A stretch of 57,002 nt of DNA from UMGS1279 sp045540715 (GTDB lineage Bacteria; Bacillota; Clostridia; Oscillospirales; Acutalibacteraceae), in NCBI GenBank assembly GCA_045540715.1, contig JAZQHT010000002.1, positions 1 to 57,002 of the forward strand, given 5' to 3'. The notes under the pieces were generated by a model, which had not been told where the DNA came from, did no database searches, and worked only from the letters and a program-made list of their open reading frames with translations. Every line of letters begins with the position of its first letter. Position 1 is the stretch's first letter. Below are positions 7,150-15,801 of this stretch, piece by piece. The translations under genes were made by a program, and so were the position numbers.

Positions 7150-7608
7150 ATGAGCATTGAAGAACTATTAGAAGAATTTGACGAGGTACTAGATTCAGGT
7201 ATGAAATTACCCGGTAAGCGCACACTTTTAGACGCTGAAAAGGTAAGAGAATTAGTTGACGATATTCGTCTAAATTTACCTGCAGAAATCAAGCAAGCAA
7301 AAAGCATTGTAAATGATCGTACTGACATTATCACAAGAGCTAAAGCTGAAGCTGATGAAATTATCAAACGTGCAGATGAACGCGCACAAGCTATGGTAGC
7401 ACAAGAAGAAATCACACGCTTGGCTGACGAAAAAGCTCGTGAAATTATTGCTGCTGCACAAAGCAAGAGCCGTGAAATGAGAAAAGCTGCTCAAGAATTC
7501 GTTGACGATATTATGCAACGCGCAGATGAAGGTTTAACAGCTAACTTAGCAGAAGTTAGAAAAACAAGAGCAAGCTTAAAACAACCAATCCCCGGTTCTT
7601 CTAACTAA
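7150..7608 (+). CDS. Coiled-coil protein downstream of coaD (V-ATPase subunit H/F0 b-like), function unknown
   Basis: A 152-residue charged protein without membrane segments. The N-terminus MSIEELLEEFDEVLDSG precedes a long predicted alpha-helical coiled coil (about residues 45-130) rich in Ala, Glu, Lys and Arg, with repeats such as RAKAEADEIIKRADERAQ. Similar proteins next to coaD in Clostridia are often called ATPase or DivIVA-like, but there is no nucleotide-binding motif here. The ATG at 7150 is preferred over the in-frame ATG at 7138, because AAAGGATGG sits 8 bp before 7150 and 7138 would lie inside coaD. A cell-envelope scaffold role is only inferred. Confidence 0.7.
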   Translation: MSIEELLEEFDEVLDSGMKLPGKRTLLDAEKVRELVDDIRLNLPAEIKQAKSIVNDRTDIITRAKAEADEIIKRADERAQAMVAQEEITRLADEKAREIIAAAQSKSREMRKAAQEFVDDIMQRADEGLTANLAEVRKTRASLKQPIPGSSN

Positions 7609-7611
7609 TAA

Positions 7612-8151
7612 ATGAAGGAATATTTAAAGCTTTTTTGGGCTTTCTTCAAAATTGGAGCCATCACCTTTGGTGGTGGCTATGCTATGTTACCCTTTTTGCA
7701 AAATGAACTTTGCACAAAACGTGGTTGGGTAACAGAAGAAGAAATTATTGATTACTTTGCTATTGGTCAATGCACACCCGGTATTATTGCGGTTAATACC
7801 GCTACGTTTGTAGGTTATAAACGCAAAAAAACCTTAGGTGGTATTGCTGCCACTTTGGGCATTATTACACCCTCAATAATAATTATAAGTATTATTGCTT
7901 TAGTTTTACAAAACATTGCTAGCATTGCTGTTGTTCAAAATGCTTTTAAAGGCATTAGGGTTGCCGTTAGCGTATTAATTGTAAATGCTATTATTAAACT
8001 AAGCAAAAACTCTGTGGTTGATATTTATACTGCCATTTTGTTTTTAATAAGTGGTGTTATATGCTTCTTTTTAGGGGTATCCCCTATTTATATTGTGGCT
8101 GCCGCTGCTATTGGAATTTTAATCAAATGCGCGGGAGGTAAAAAACAATGA
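7612..8151 (+). CDS. CHR (chromate transporter) family protein, first half-size subunit
   Basis: A 179-residue membrane protein of the short-chain CHR family. It has the conserved motif FFKIGAITFGGGYAMLPFL (residues 12-30) and GQCTPGIIAVNTATFVGY (about 53-70), with 5-6 hydrophobic segments. Half-size CHR proteins work in pairs, one of each membrane orientation, and the second gene follows at once with a 4-bp overlap (ATGA). Known members export chromate, but in anaerobic Firmicutes the natural substrate is not established and may be another oxyanion. The gene starts 3 bp after the coiled-coil gene. Confidence 0.9.
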   Translation: MKEYLKLFWAFFKIGAITFGGGYAMLPFLQNELCTKRGWVTEEEIIDYFAIGQCTPGIIAVNTATFVGYKRKKTLGGIAATLGIITPSIIIISIIALVLQNIASIAVVQNAFKGIRVAVSVLIVNAIIKLSKNSVVDIYTAILFLISGVICFFLGVSPIYIVAAAAIGILIKCAGGKKQ

Positions 8152-8699
8152 TTTACCTTTTGCTATTTTGGGAATTCTTTAAAACCGGTCTTTTTGCGGT
8201 TGGCGGTGGACTTGCAACCTTACCATTTTTATATCAGATGGCCGAAAAACACCCCGATTGGTTTACAAAAGAAATGGTGGCAGATATGCTTGCAGTTTCT
8301 GAATCTACACCAGGGCCAATTGGTATTAATATGGCCACTTACGCAGGTTTTAATGCCGCGGGTAATTTTTGGGGTTCGTTAGTTGCAACCTTAGCAATTA
8401 TATTACCATCAATAATAATCATTACAATAATCGCAAAATTTCTATCAAAATGGGGCGAAAACCGTTTTGTAAAGGGCGCGTTTTACGGAGTAAGGCCCAT
8501 TGTTTTAGCCTTTATTGTTGTAACCGCCATAAATCTTGTTATTAGTAATATTTATATTAACGGTGCATTTAATATTCAAAACATTTTATTGTTTTTAGGC
8601 CTACTTGTTTTAAGTAATTTAAAATGGTTTAAAAAGTTGCACCCCGTTGTATTTATAGGAATTGGTGCGGTTATGGGAATTGTCTTTTCTATGATATAA
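8148..8699 (+). CDS. CHR (chromate transporter) family protein, second half-size subunit
   Basis: A 183-residue paralogue of the upstream protein with the same motifs: FFKTGLFAVGGGLATLPFL (residues 10-28) and SESTPGPIGINMATYAGF (about 51-68). The SxSTPGP form distinguishes it from the QCTPG form of its partner, as expected for a heterodimer. It ends just before an intrinsic terminator at 8705-8735. The start is fixed by the ATGA overlap and GGGAGG a few bases upstream. Confidence 0.9.
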   Translation: MIYLLLFWEFFKTGLFAVGGGLATLPFLYQMAEKHPDWFTKEMVADMLAVSESTPGPIGINMATYAGFNAAGNFWGSLVATLAIILPSIIIITIIAKFLSKWGENRFVKGAFYGVRPIVLAFIVVTAINLVISNIYINGAFNIQNILLFLGLLVLSNLKWFKKLHPVVFIGIGAVMGIVFSMI

Positions 8700-8704
8700 A
8701 TTTT

Positions 8705-8735
8705 AAAGGTCTATATTTTAGGCCTTTATTTTTTT
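8705..8735 (+). terminator. Terminator of the rsmD-coaD-chr operon
   Basis: AAAGGTCT (8705-8712) pairs with AGGCCTTT (8720-8727), with one G-T pair, followed by a T-rich run. Confidence 0.7.
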
Positions 8736-8739
8736 GCAA

Positions 8740-8780
8740 AATAAAAAACCGTGGTAAGAATTTACCACGGTTTTATTTTT
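8740..8780. terminator. Bidirectional terminator ending rplJ-rplL
   Basis: A perfect 13-bp stem (8745-8757 with 8762-8774) and a 4-base loop. There are A residues on the left and T residues on the right, so it functions on both strands. It lies 15 bp past the rplL stop on the minus strand. Confidence 0.85.
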
Positions 8781-8794
8781 AGAATTTAACTTAA

Positions 8795-9172
8795 TTATTT
8801 AAGTTCAACAGTTGCGCCAGCTTCTTCTAATTTAGCTTTGATGGATTCAGCTTCATCTTTAGAAACTTGTTCTTTAACTGCTTTAGGAGCTTCTTCAACT
8901 AAAGCTTTAGCTTCGCCTAGACCTAAACCGGTGATTTCGCGAACAGCTTTGATAACCTTAATTTTTTCTGCACCAACGTTTGCTAATACAACGTCAAATT
9001 CAGTCTTTTCTTCAGCAGCAGGAGCGTCAGAAGCAGCAGGAGCAGCAACAGCAACAGCTGCAGCAGCAGATACGCCGAATTCTTCTTCTACGGCTTTAAC
9101 TAATTCAGATAATTCTAAAACGGTAAGTTCTTTTAAAGTGTCAATAATAGCAGTAATTTTTTCGTTTGCCAT
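8795..9172 (-). CDS. rplL: 50S ribosomal protein L7/L12
   Basis: A 125-residue ribosomal stalk protein that recruits translation GTPases. The N-terminal dimerisation domain contains LKELTVLELSELVKAVEEEFGV. An Ala-rich hinge (about residues 38-55) follows, then the C-terminal domain FDVVLANVGAEKIKVIKAVRE and ITGLGLGEAKALVE. GGAGG precedes the ATG. It follows rplJ by 66 bp in the minus-strand L10 operon. Confidence 0.98.
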   Translation of the reverse strand: MANEKITAIIDTLKELTVLELSELVKAVEEEFGVSAAAAVAVAAPAASDAPAAEEKTEFDVVLANVGAEKIKVIKAVREITGLGLGEAKALVEEAPKAVKEQVSKDEAESIKAKLEEAGATVELK

Positions 9173-9238
9173 TTTAATTTTCCTCCAATAATTTTTTCTA
9201 TTTTATTTTGTTTTATTTTTAAATTTTGTTAGTTGCAA

Positions 9239-9748
9239 TTATTCGGCTGCAGCTACACCGTTTTTGTCAACAATAGCTTGAACACCGCGAGCAAAAGAAG
9301 CGATTGGTGCTTGGAACGCACTGAGTACGGTTGCAAGTAGAACTTCTCTGCTTGGTAGTTTTGCTAAACTTTGAACTGTTGCTACGTCGATAACTTTGCC
9401 ATCAAGATAACCTGATTTAACGCTGAAATTATCGTGAGTATCTGCGTATTTGCATAAAATACGAGCGGCTGCTACGTAATCTTCTTTAGAGATTGCAATA
9501 GCGGTTGTGCCTTCTAAAACATCTTTCATGCCTTCTAAATCGGTACCAGTAATAGCACGAGCTAATAATGTGTTTTTAACTACGAAGTAATCAACACCTG
9601 CTTCACGAAGCTCTTTACGAAGCTTTGTATCGTCAGCAACGTTAATACCTTTGTAATCAACAACAACGCCGGTTACAGAGTTAGTAAGTTTTTCAGAAAG
9701 TTCAGCAACGAGTGCCTTTTTAGCTTCTAAAACGTTCTGATTAGGCAA
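9239..9748 (-). CDS. rplJ: 50S ribosomal protein L10
   Basis: A 169-residue protein anchoring L7/L12 dimers to 23S rRNA. Family marks are KKALVAELSEKLTNS, VVDYKGINVADDTKLRK and FVVKNTLLARAI (about residues 55-66); the C-terminal helix binds L7/L12. AGGAGG lies 8 bp upstream of the ATG. It is preceded by an L10 leader and attenuator, and with rplL forms the usual autoregulated operon. L11/L1 genes are not directly upstream here; sigK is. Confidence 0.97.
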   Translation of the reverse strand: MPNQNVLEAKKALVAELSEKLTNSVTGVVVDYKGINVADDTKLRKELREAGVDYFVVKNTLLARAITGTDLEGMKDVLEGTTAIAISKEDYVAAARILCKYADTHDNFSVKSGYLDGKVIDVATVQSLAKLPSREVLLATVLSAFQAPIASFARGVQAIVDKNGVAAAE

Positions 9749-9787
9749 TTTTTTTCCTCCTTTACGACATTATTTATGCCGCTAAAA

Positions 9788-9815
9788 TCAAAAAAACCTG
9801 TTCTTAGAGAACAGG
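9788..9815 (-). terminator. Attenuator hairpin in the L10 leader
   Basis: On the minus strand CCTGTTCT (9815-9808) pairs with AGAACAGG (9804-9797), followed by seven or more T residues. It is an intrinsic terminator in the 5' leader of rplJ, 40 bp before the start codon, consistent with premature-termination control of L10-L12 synthesis. Confidence 0.8.
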
Positions 9816-9905
9816 CGGAAAAACATAAACTAATAAAGTTTGTTTAGCCCATCCTCGGTAGGTTGGTTTACGTTACGCTTAAAGCACCTACTGTCTTAAG
9901 ATTTG
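9797..9905 (-). ncRNA. Ribosomal protein L10 leader
   Basis: The minus-strand leader of rplJ contains the conserved elements GACAGTAGGTG (near 9895-9885) and ACCTACCGAGGATGG (near 9865-9851). These pair as in the L10-L12 leader, where the L10(L12) complex binds to repress its own operon. It ends in the attenuator hairpin at 9797-9815. Confidence 0.85.
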
Positions 9906-9915
9906 CGACTTAATT

Positions 9916-9944
9916 ATATTACCATTAAAGTTGCGTTTTGTCAA
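9916..9944 (-). promoter_or_regulatory. Promoter of the L10 leader-rplJ-rplL transcript
   Basis: Minus strand TTGACA (9944-9939), 17-bp spacer, TAATAT (9921-9916); a TATAAT at 9918-9913 has 20-bp spacing. The -35 overlaps the last bases of sigK. Confidence 0.75.
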
Positions 9945-10636
9945 CTATTTTTTGAGATAAATTTCTCATATAGTTTAGTTAAAGCCTTCTTTTCTATACG
10001 CGAAACGTAACTGCGCGAAATTTTAAGGTGTTTTGCCACTTCACGTTGGGTATATTCTTTGCCTCCAATAAGGCCGTATCGCATTTTTATAATAAGCCTT
10101 TCGCGACCGCTTAACGCGCTATCTATATATTTATGTAATAGGTCTATTCTAATTTTTGTATCTATTTCTTCTACTATATTTTTATCATCTGCTATAACGT
10201 CTATTAATGTTAAGTCGTTGCCGTCGCGGTCGGTATCAATAGGCTCGTTTATAGAAACGTCGCCGTTTGCTTTTTTATTTGTTCTAAAATGCATTAATAT
10301 TTCGTTATCTATGCATCTTGCGGCATAAGTAGCAAGTCTTATTCCCTTTTCGGAATTAAAAGAAGAAACCGCCTTTATTAGCCCTATTGTTCCAATTGAA
10401 ATTAAATCGTCTTGATCTGTTCCTTGCCCTATATACTTTTTAGCAACGTGAGCAACAAGCCGCAAATTATGTTCAATTAGTTTGCCCCTTGCGATATTAT
10501 CACCTTTTTGCATTTTTAAAATAAGTTCCGCTTCTTCTTTAGCTGAAAGCGGCATTGGAAAACTGCCGGCATTGGTTGGATGCAACGCTATAAAAACTAA
10601 GGAAGACAAAATGCCCGAAATTATACTTAAAAACAA
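9941..10636 (-). CDS. sigK: Sporulation sigma factor SigK (pro-sigma-K)
   Basis: A 231-residue RNA polymerase sigma factor of the late mother cell. The first 27 residues are a hydrophobic pro-sequence, followed by FPMPLSAKEEAELI, the region cleaved by SpoIVFB in Bacillus. Region 2 is seen as IEHNLRLVAHVAKKY, DLISIGTIGLIKAV and KGIRLATYAARCIDNEILM. Region 4 carries the HTH TQREVAKHLKISRSYVSRIEKKAL. The gene is intact, with no skin-like element inserted. It shows that the organism can probably form spores, together with sleB and spoVT in this window. It is transcribed alone, upstream of the rplJ promoter. Confidence 0.95.
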   Translation of the reverse strand: MFLSIISGILSSLVFIALHPTNAGSFPMPLSAKEEAELILKMQKGDNIARGKLIEHNLRLVAHVAKKYIGQGTDQDDLISIGTIGLIKAVSSFNSEKGIRLATYAARCIDNEILMHFRTNKKANGDVSINEPIDTDRDGNDLTLIDVIADDKNIVEEIDTKIRIDLLHKYIDSALSGRERLIIKMRYGLIGGKEYTQREVAKHLKISRSYVSRIEKKALTKLYEKFISKNS

Positions 10637-10692
10637 TAAAATCCACTCCCCATATATTTATATATTAAATATATGTAATACCACCCGCCATC

Positions 10693-10721
10693 TTGACAAA
10701 ACTGCCGTTTTAGAGTATTAT
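10693..10721 (+). promoter_or_regulatory. Promoter of the sugar-transferase operon
   Basis: TTGACA at 10693-10698, 17-bp spacer, TATTAT at 10716-10721 (an overlapping TATAAT sits at 10719-10724). It lies 52 bp before the start codon. Confidence 0.75.
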
Positions 10722-10772
10722 AATCTTTAGGTTTAATAGTAAAAAATAATGTCTATTAAAGGAATTTTATTT

Positions 10773-12155
10773 ATGAAAAATCTCATTAAATTTAGAAAAT
10801 CTATTCTTGCAATTCAAAAGATTTTGCTAATTGTTGCTTTGATTTGCACTTTTATATCATTTTGGACCACAAGTTACGACAACGCCCTATTTTCAAGCAA
10901 AGGTAACTACGTTGTTGTTCTTTCATATTTTGCAATTTTTATGGCATTTACGCTTGTTTACGGGGGTCTTAAAATTGGTGTTTCAAGGCTTTATGACGTT
11001 ATTTACAGCCTTGCACTATCTTTGGTTATTACCAACTTCTTTATATATTTAGAGCTTTCACTTATTGCTCGTTTAATGCTCTCTCCTATTCCCATTTTAA
11101 TTTGTACAGTAATTCAGTTTGTAATTGTTTTATTTGGCGCTTACGCTATTGATACAGTTTATTTTAAACTTCACAGCCCCAGAAAAATTATTGCTATTAA
11201 AGATGCAACTGTTGGTCGCGAAGCGATTATTAAAAAAATGTCTAAAATTAAAAAACGTTATAATATCAATATGATTATGGACATTTCTACCCCTATTAAC
11301 GAAATTTTTAGCGCTATTGACGAACATGAAGCCGTTTTAATTTGCGACTTTGACAAAGCGCTGCAAAATAAAATTTTAAGATATAGTTACGCAACCAAAA
11401 AACGTATTTACTTTTTACCTTCTTCTAACGATATTGTTTTAAGTAATACCGTTCAAAGTCAAATTTTTGACACCCCAATTTTAATGTGCCGTAATCAAGG
11501 TCTTACAAACGAACAAAAAATTCTTAAACGTATTATGGACCTTTTAATTTCGGGTATTGGCTTAATTATTGCTTCTCCGTTTATGATAATTATTGCACTT
11601 GCAATTAAACTTTATGATGGAGGCCCGGTTTTCTTTAAGCAAAATCGCGTTACAGAAAACGGTAAAATTTTCAACGTTTTAAAATTCCGTTCTATGATTG
11701 TAGATGCCGATAAGGTTGCTTTAAGAAAAGCCACTTCTAACGACGACCGCATTACCCCTATTGGTAAAATTATTCGTCCGCTTCGCTTAGACGAGCTTCC
11801 ACAGTTACTAAACATTTTATTTGGCGATATGTCTTTTGTGGGCCCTAGACCTGAAAGAACCGAAAACGTTTACGAATATACTAAGCTTTATCCTGAATTT
11901 GATTTAAGACATCGTGTTAAAGGCGGACTTACAGGTTACGCACAAATTTATGGTAAATATAACACTACCCCACAAGATAAGCTTAATATGGATCTTATTT
12001 ATATTGAAAAATATTCAATACTTTTAGATATTAAACTAATTGTAATGACTATTAAGATTTTATTCCAAAAGGAAAGCACCGAAGGTTTTGACGAAGAAGA
12101 CAGTGCAGTTGGTGCAACCTTAAAGAAAGCAGAGGCAAATAAAGATGAGCAATAA
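10773..12155 (+). CDS. Membrane sugar transferase (polyisoprenyl-phosphate hexose-1-phosphate transferase)
   Basis: A 460-residue enzyme of the WcaJ/WbaP-like family that transfers a sugar-1-phosphate from a UDP-sugar to undecaprenyl phosphate, starting an exopolysaccharide or capsule repeat. Four N-terminal membrane helices span about residues 8-125. A cytosolic linker domain follows, then a membrane re-entrant segment LLISGIGLIIASPFMIIIA (about 254-272). The catalytic domain has GGPVFFKQNRV, FNVLKFRSM, LRLDELPQLLNIL, GDMSFVGPRPE and GLTGYAQIYGKY. The ATG at 10773 is preferred because AAAGGA sits 10 bp upstream; an in-frame ATG at 10749 lacks a site. The next gene overlaps by 11 bp and encodes a nucleotidyltransferase that may supply its substrate. 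Confidence 0.92.
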   Translation: MKNLIKFRKSILAIQKILLIVALICTFISFWTTSYDNALFSSKGNYVVVLSYFAIFMAFTLVYGGLKIGVSRLYDVIYSLALSLVITNFFIYLELSLIARLMLSPIPILICTVIQFVIVLFGAYAIDTVYFKLHSPRKIIAIKDATVGREAIIKKMSKIKKRYNINMIMDISTPINEIFSAIDEHEAVLICDFDKALQNKILRYSYATKKRIYFLPSSNDIVLSNTVQSQIFDTPILMCRNQGLTNEQKILKRIMDLLISGIGLIIASPFMIIIALAIKLYDGGPVFFKQNRVTENGKIFNVLKFRSMIVDADKVALRKATSNDDRITPIGKIIRPLRLDELPQLLNILFGDMSFVGPRPERTENVYEYTKLYPEFDLRHRVKGGLTGYAQIYGKYNTTPQDKLNMDLIYIEKYSILLDIKLIVMTIKILFQKESTEGFDEEDSAVGATLKKAEANKDEQ

Positions 12156-13011
12156 AACTTTAGTTGTAATGGCTGCAGGTATGGGCAGTCGTTTTGGTGG
12201 ACTAAAACAAATGGAAGCTATTGATGAAGGCGGCAGAGCAATTTTAGATTATTCTGTTTATGATGCAAAACGTGCCGGCTTTGACAAGGTTGTTTTTATT
12301 ATTAAAAAAGCAATTGAAGAAGATTTCAAAAAAATTGTTGGCGCACGCGTTGAAAAAATGATTGACGTTGAATATTGCTTTCAAGAGTTAGATAAATTAC
12401 CTGAAGGTTTTAAAGCACCGGAAGGTCGCGAAAAACCTTATGGAACAGGACACGCTGTTTTATGTTGCAAAGATATTGTTAAAACACCATTTGCAGTTAT
12501 TAATGCCGATGATTATTATGGTATTTCTGCTTATAAACAAATTGCAAAAGGTTTAGACGATAAAAACAACTACTGTATGGTTGGCTTTAGACTTGCCAAT
12601 ACTTTAACAGAAAACGGCACGGTTTCTCGTGGTGTTTGCACAATTAAAGACGGTAAGCTTTTAGACGTTGAAGAAAAAACCAAAATTGCCGATTGCAAAT
12701 ATTTAGAAAACGACGAGTGGCATCCCCTATCTCCAGATACGGTTGTATCTATGAATATGTGGGGCTTCCAACCTGACATTTTTGATTATTTAGAAAAAGG
12801 CTTTGTTGAATTTTTAAAAGAAAAAGGCCAAGAATTAAAGTCTGAATTCTTCTTACCATTTATGGTTGATGATCTTGTTAAAGCAGGCGAAAAAGAGGTT
12901 AACGTACTAGTTGCTGAAGACAAGTGGTATGGTATGACCTACAAAGAAGACAAACCTTCAATTGTTAATGCATTAAAGCAAATGACCGACGAAGGTAAAT
13001 ACGAATTTTAA
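12145..13011 (+). CDS. NTP-transferase family sugar-1-phosphate nucleotidyltransferase
   Basis: A 288-residue GT-A-fold enzyme. It begins LVVMAAGMGSRFGGLKQM, a variant of the GGxGTRL-x9-PK signature with the basic residue retained. NADDYYG (about residues 117-123) is the metal-binding Asp segment, and PYGTGHAVLC (about 97-106) is a nucleotide-binding element. It differs from classical GalU/RmlA and matches a Firmicute group annotated simply as nucleotidyltransferase. Overlap with the sugar transferase implies coupled translation and a shared role in surface-polysaccharide precursor supply. The sugar and nucleotide cannot be read from sequence. Confidence 0.85.
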   Translation: MSNKTLVVMAAGMGSRFGGLKQMEAIDEGGRAILDYSVYDAKRAGFDKVVFIIKKAIEEDFKKIVGARVEKMIDVEYCFQELDKLPEGFKAPEGREKPYGTGHAVLCCKDIVKTPFAVINADDYYGISAYKQIAKGLDDKNNYCMVGFRLANTLTENGTVSRGVCTIKDGKLLDVEEKTKIADCKYLENDEWHPLSPDTVVSMNMWGFQPDIFDYLEKGFVEFLKEKGQELKSEFFLPFMVDDLVKAGEKEVNVLVAEDKWYGMTYKEDKPSIVNALKQMTDEGKYEF

Positions 13012-13018
13012 CAAAAAA

Positions 13019-13053
13019 TAAAGTCCTAACGGAGCGTTAGGACTTTTATTTTT
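13019..13053. terminator. Terminator between converging genes
   Basis: AAGTCCTAAC (13021-13030) pairs with GTTAGGACTT (13036-13045), followed by TTATTTTTTT. It overlaps the stop codon of the minus-strand decarboxylase. Confidence 0.85.
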
Positions 13054-14380
13054 TTATAACCTTTAAGGTTTTTATATTATAATATTTTGCAATTTCTATT
13101 ACTTCTTTGGTTATTTCTTCACCGCAAACTGCAACGGGTATTGCTGGTGGGCAACTTACGGTTGGGGCGGCTAATACCCTACCTGCCGCTTTTGATAAGG
13201 GCAGTTCTTCAGAATCACTAAATAGCGCTTTATTTAAAGAGCAAACCTTTTTGGGTTTTACCATTTTGGGCGGTAAAATATTTATTGCTTCTTTTTTGGG
13301 TATTTGCAATAACGCTTTTTCTATTTTTTTAAGGTCTTTGTCATTTTCTAAAGAAAGCATTAAAACCAAATAGTCGTTATCGTAATATTCTGCAACTATA
13401 TTAAAAGATAAAAGAATATCCTTTAGTTCATTACCAAAATAACCCATTTGTTTAGTTGAAATAGTAATTTTTAAGGGTTCATCCCCTACTAAATTAATAC
13501 CGTTATTAATTAAGGTTTGTTTTAATGCGTTAACTTTTTCTATAAAACAATTTAGTTTTTCTTTATAACCGTTATATAAATAACTGTTTGCCATATCTAA
13601 AGACTGCAAAATTAAATATGATGGACTTGTTGTTGCAAAAATTGACATTGCACTTTCCGCATTATTTACAAATTCTTTAGGCGCCTTTTTTGAAATATGT
13701 AAATAACCGCCGCCTGTTAAAACGGGTAAGGTTTTATGAGCTGAATCGCAACACATATCTGCACCTAAATAAATTGGGTGCAAGGAATTTTGCAAAAAGT
13801 TTAAATATGCACCGTGAGCATTATCTACAATTAAAAGAACTTTATATTTTTTGCAAACCTTTGCAATTTCTTTAATATTTAAAATATTACCCAAATAATC
13901 GGGAGTGGTTAAATAAACGGCTCCTACTTTGCTTTTTTGCAAATATTCTTCAATATCTTTTGCAGTAATATTACAAGAAAGAAGATCGGTATTTTCTTTT
14001 GAATATAGCCACTTAACATTTATATTAAGCAGGGCCGCTGCAGTTACAAAGGTTTTATGCGCGTTACGACCAGCTAAAATGGTGATATTTTGACCATTTT
14101 GCGTTAAATATAACTTTGTTAAATATAGCATAGCCCTAATTGATAAAGACGAACCTTCGGTTGAGTAAAAGGTTTTTGCGGTATTAAAAAGTTTGCCCGC
14201 ATTTTTTTCGCTTTCTAAAATAATACCGTTTGCGCTATATAAGACGTCGGCTGAATCAATTTCTGTAATATCAAATTTTTCAACACCAAAAAAGCCCTTG
14301 CCCTTATGCCCCGGCATATGAAGGCGAGTGCTTTTTTGTTTTGCGTATTTTTTTACAAAATCACAAATTGGGGTGTTCAT
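13046..14380 (-). CDS. Orn/Lys/Arg decarboxylase family PLP enzyme
   Basis: A 444-residue fold-type I PLP enzyme of the short Firmicute group (YaaO/SpeA-like). It starts with the group's RLHMPGHKGKGFF (about residues 19-31). ITEIDSADVLY, the FYSTEGSSLSIRAML segment and VDNAHGAYL are present. The PLP lysine is in DSAHKTLPVLTGGGYLH. Members decarboxylate arginine, lysine or ornithine to polyamine precursors, but substrate choice within this group is not predictable. The gene is 2 bp downstream of the SCIFF maturase on the same strand, so it may be read from the SCIFF promoter. It uses GGAGT before ATG. Confidence 0.88.
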   Translation of the reverse strand: MNTPICDFVKKYAKQKSTRLHMPGHKGKGFFGVEKFDITEIDSADVLYSANGIILESEKNAGKLFNTAKTFYSTEGSSLSIRAMLYLTKLYLTQNGQNITILAGRNAHKTFVTAAALLNINVKWLYSKENTDLLSCNITAKDIEEYLQKSKVGAVYLTTPDYLGNILNIKEIAKVCKKYKVLLIVDNAHGAYLNFLQNSLHPIYLGADMCCDSAHKTLPVLTGGGYLHISKKAPKEFVNNAESAMSIFATTSPSYLILQSLDMANSYLYNGYKEKLNCFIEKVNALKQTLINNGINLVGDEPLKITISTKQMGYFGNELKDILLSFNIVAEYYDNDYLVLMLSLENDKDLKKIEKALLQIPKKEAINILPPKMVKPKKVCSLNKALFSDSEELPLSKAAGRVLAAPTVSCPPAIPVAVCGEEITKEVIEIAKYYNIKTLKVIKK

Positions 14381-14382
14381 AA

Positions 14383-15756
14383 CTACTCCTTTAAAGCCTT
14401 TTGAGCTTCAATCATAATTGCGCATTCCATACGCTTGCGGAAAAGTTTACAACCATATTCGTAAATGCCCGTAATGCTTCCCGTTGCGTGATATGCATTA
14501 GCGGCACATCCACCAGAGCAATAAAGTTTCGCCCAACAGTCTTTGCACTCTTCTCTTGCATATACGTTACAAGCCATAAATTCGTCCTGAATTTTTGTAT
14601 TATCAACACCTGTGTAAACGTTACCAAGCTTAAACTTTTCATCGCCAACAAACTGATGACAAGGATAAAGGTCGCCCCAAGGTGTAACCGCCATATATTC
14701 GGTACCGCTACCACAACCCGACACCCTTTTATAAATGCAAGGACCGCCTTTTAAATCTATCATATAGTGATAAAAAGTAAAGGGTTTACCTTCGTTTTGG
14801 CGTTCTATCATAAGATTTGCAAGTTCTTCGTACTGCTTTAAAACAATTGGTAAATCTTCTTCAGTTAAAGCCGATGGGTCGTCTTTAGCACAAACAACCG
14901 GCTCCATACTAAGCTCTGTAAAGCCTAAAGAAAGCATTGTTTTTATATCTTCTAAAAAGTCGGGATTATTATGTGTAAAGGTGCCACGCATATAATAATT
15001 TTTATTATCTCTTGCTTTTACTAATTTTTGAAATAACGGCACAATTTTATCGTAACTGCCCTTGCCGTTATAATCTACACGAAATTTATCGTGCACTTCT
15101 TTGCGGCCGTCTAAACTTAAAACAACGTTGCTCATTTCACGGTTTGCAAAATCAATAACGTCATCGTTAATTAGCATACCGTTTGTGGTTAAAGTGAATC
15201 TAAAGTTTTTACCTGCTTCTTTCTCGCGAATTCTTGCATATTCTACAAGCTGCTTTACAACCTCAAAATTCATAAGAGGCTCGCCGCCAAAAAAGTCAAC
15301 CTCTAAATTTCTTCTGCTACCTGAATTTTCAATTAAAAAATCTAACGCGCGTTTGCCAACCTCTAGGCTCATAAGGGCTCTATCTCCCTTGTATTTGCCC
15401 TGACTTGCAAAGCAATAAGAACAGTTAAGGTTGCAGGTGTGTGCAATATGTAAACAAAGGGCTTTTACAACACCCGAAGTTTTTCTTTTTAAACTATCGG
15501 CATAATCTGAAAAACTGTCTTCTGTGAAAAGTTTGCCTTCTTTTTTTAATTCTTCAATATCGTTTAGACACTCAATTATCTCTTCGCGAGTAACCTTGTC
15601 TTTGTGTAGTTCTAAAATTTCTGCAATTAAACTTTCGGTATCGGAACTTTCGTACTTTTCAATAATATCGTAAGCAATTTCATCAACAACGTGAACAGAG
15701 CCCGAAAAAATATCTAAAACAATATTTAAACCGCCTAATTTATAACAATGAATCAT
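14383..15756 (-). CDS. scfB: SCIFF peptide maturase, radical SAM/SPASM thioether synthase
   Basis: A 457-residue radical SAM enzyme that makes thioether links in the SCIFF (six cysteines in forty-five) peptide encoded just upstream. The N-terminal part MIHCYKLGGLNIVLDIFSGS is the family's RiPP-recognition region. The radical SAM cluster CNLNCSYC places C108, C112 and C115. FFGGEPLMN and VLSLDG motifs follow. The C-terminal SPASM region has CGSGTEYMAVTPWGDLYPCHQF and a run of cysteines (CNVYAREECKDC, YCSGGCAANAYH) for two auxiliary 4Fe-4S clusters. AGGGGAA precedes the ATG. An intrinsic terminator separates it from the peptide gene, so it is probably made at a lower level. Near-universal in Clostridia; role of the product unknown. 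Confidence 0.96.
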   Translation of the reverse strand: MIHCYKLGGLNIVLDIFSGSVHVVDEIAYDIIEKYESSDTESLIAEILELHKDKVTREEIIECLNDIEELKKEGKLFTEDSFSDYADSLKRKTSGVVKALCLHIAHTCNLNCSYCFASQGKYKGDRALMSLEVGKRALDFLIENSGSRRNLEVDFFGGEPLMNFEVVKQLVEYARIREKEAGKNFRFTLTTNGMLINDDVIDFANREMSNVVLSLDGRKEVHDKFRVDYNGKGSYDKIVPLFQKLVKARDNKNYYMRGTFTHNNPDFLEDIKTMLSLGFTELSMEPVVCAKDDPSALTEEDLPIVLKQYEELANLMIERQNEGKPFTFYHYMIDLKGGPCIYKRVSGCGSGTEYMAVTPWGDLYPCHQFVGDEKFKLGNVYTGVDNTKIQDEFMACNVYAREECKDCWAKLYCSGGCAANAYHATGSITGIYEYGCKLFRKRMECAIMIEAQKALKE

Positions 15757-15769
15757 TTTATTCCCCTAT

Positions 15770-15793
15770 AAAAAATGCCGCTTAAAGCGGCAT
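15770..15793 (-). terminator. Terminator/attenuator between SCIFF peptide and maturase
   Basis: Minus strand ATGCCGCTT (15793-15785) pairs with AAGCGGCAT (15783-15775), followed by a T-run opposite the A-run at 15770-15774. It lies between the peptide stop (15802) and the maturase start (15756), allowing partial read-through. Confidence 0.8.
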
Positions 15794-15801
15794 AAAAACT
15801 A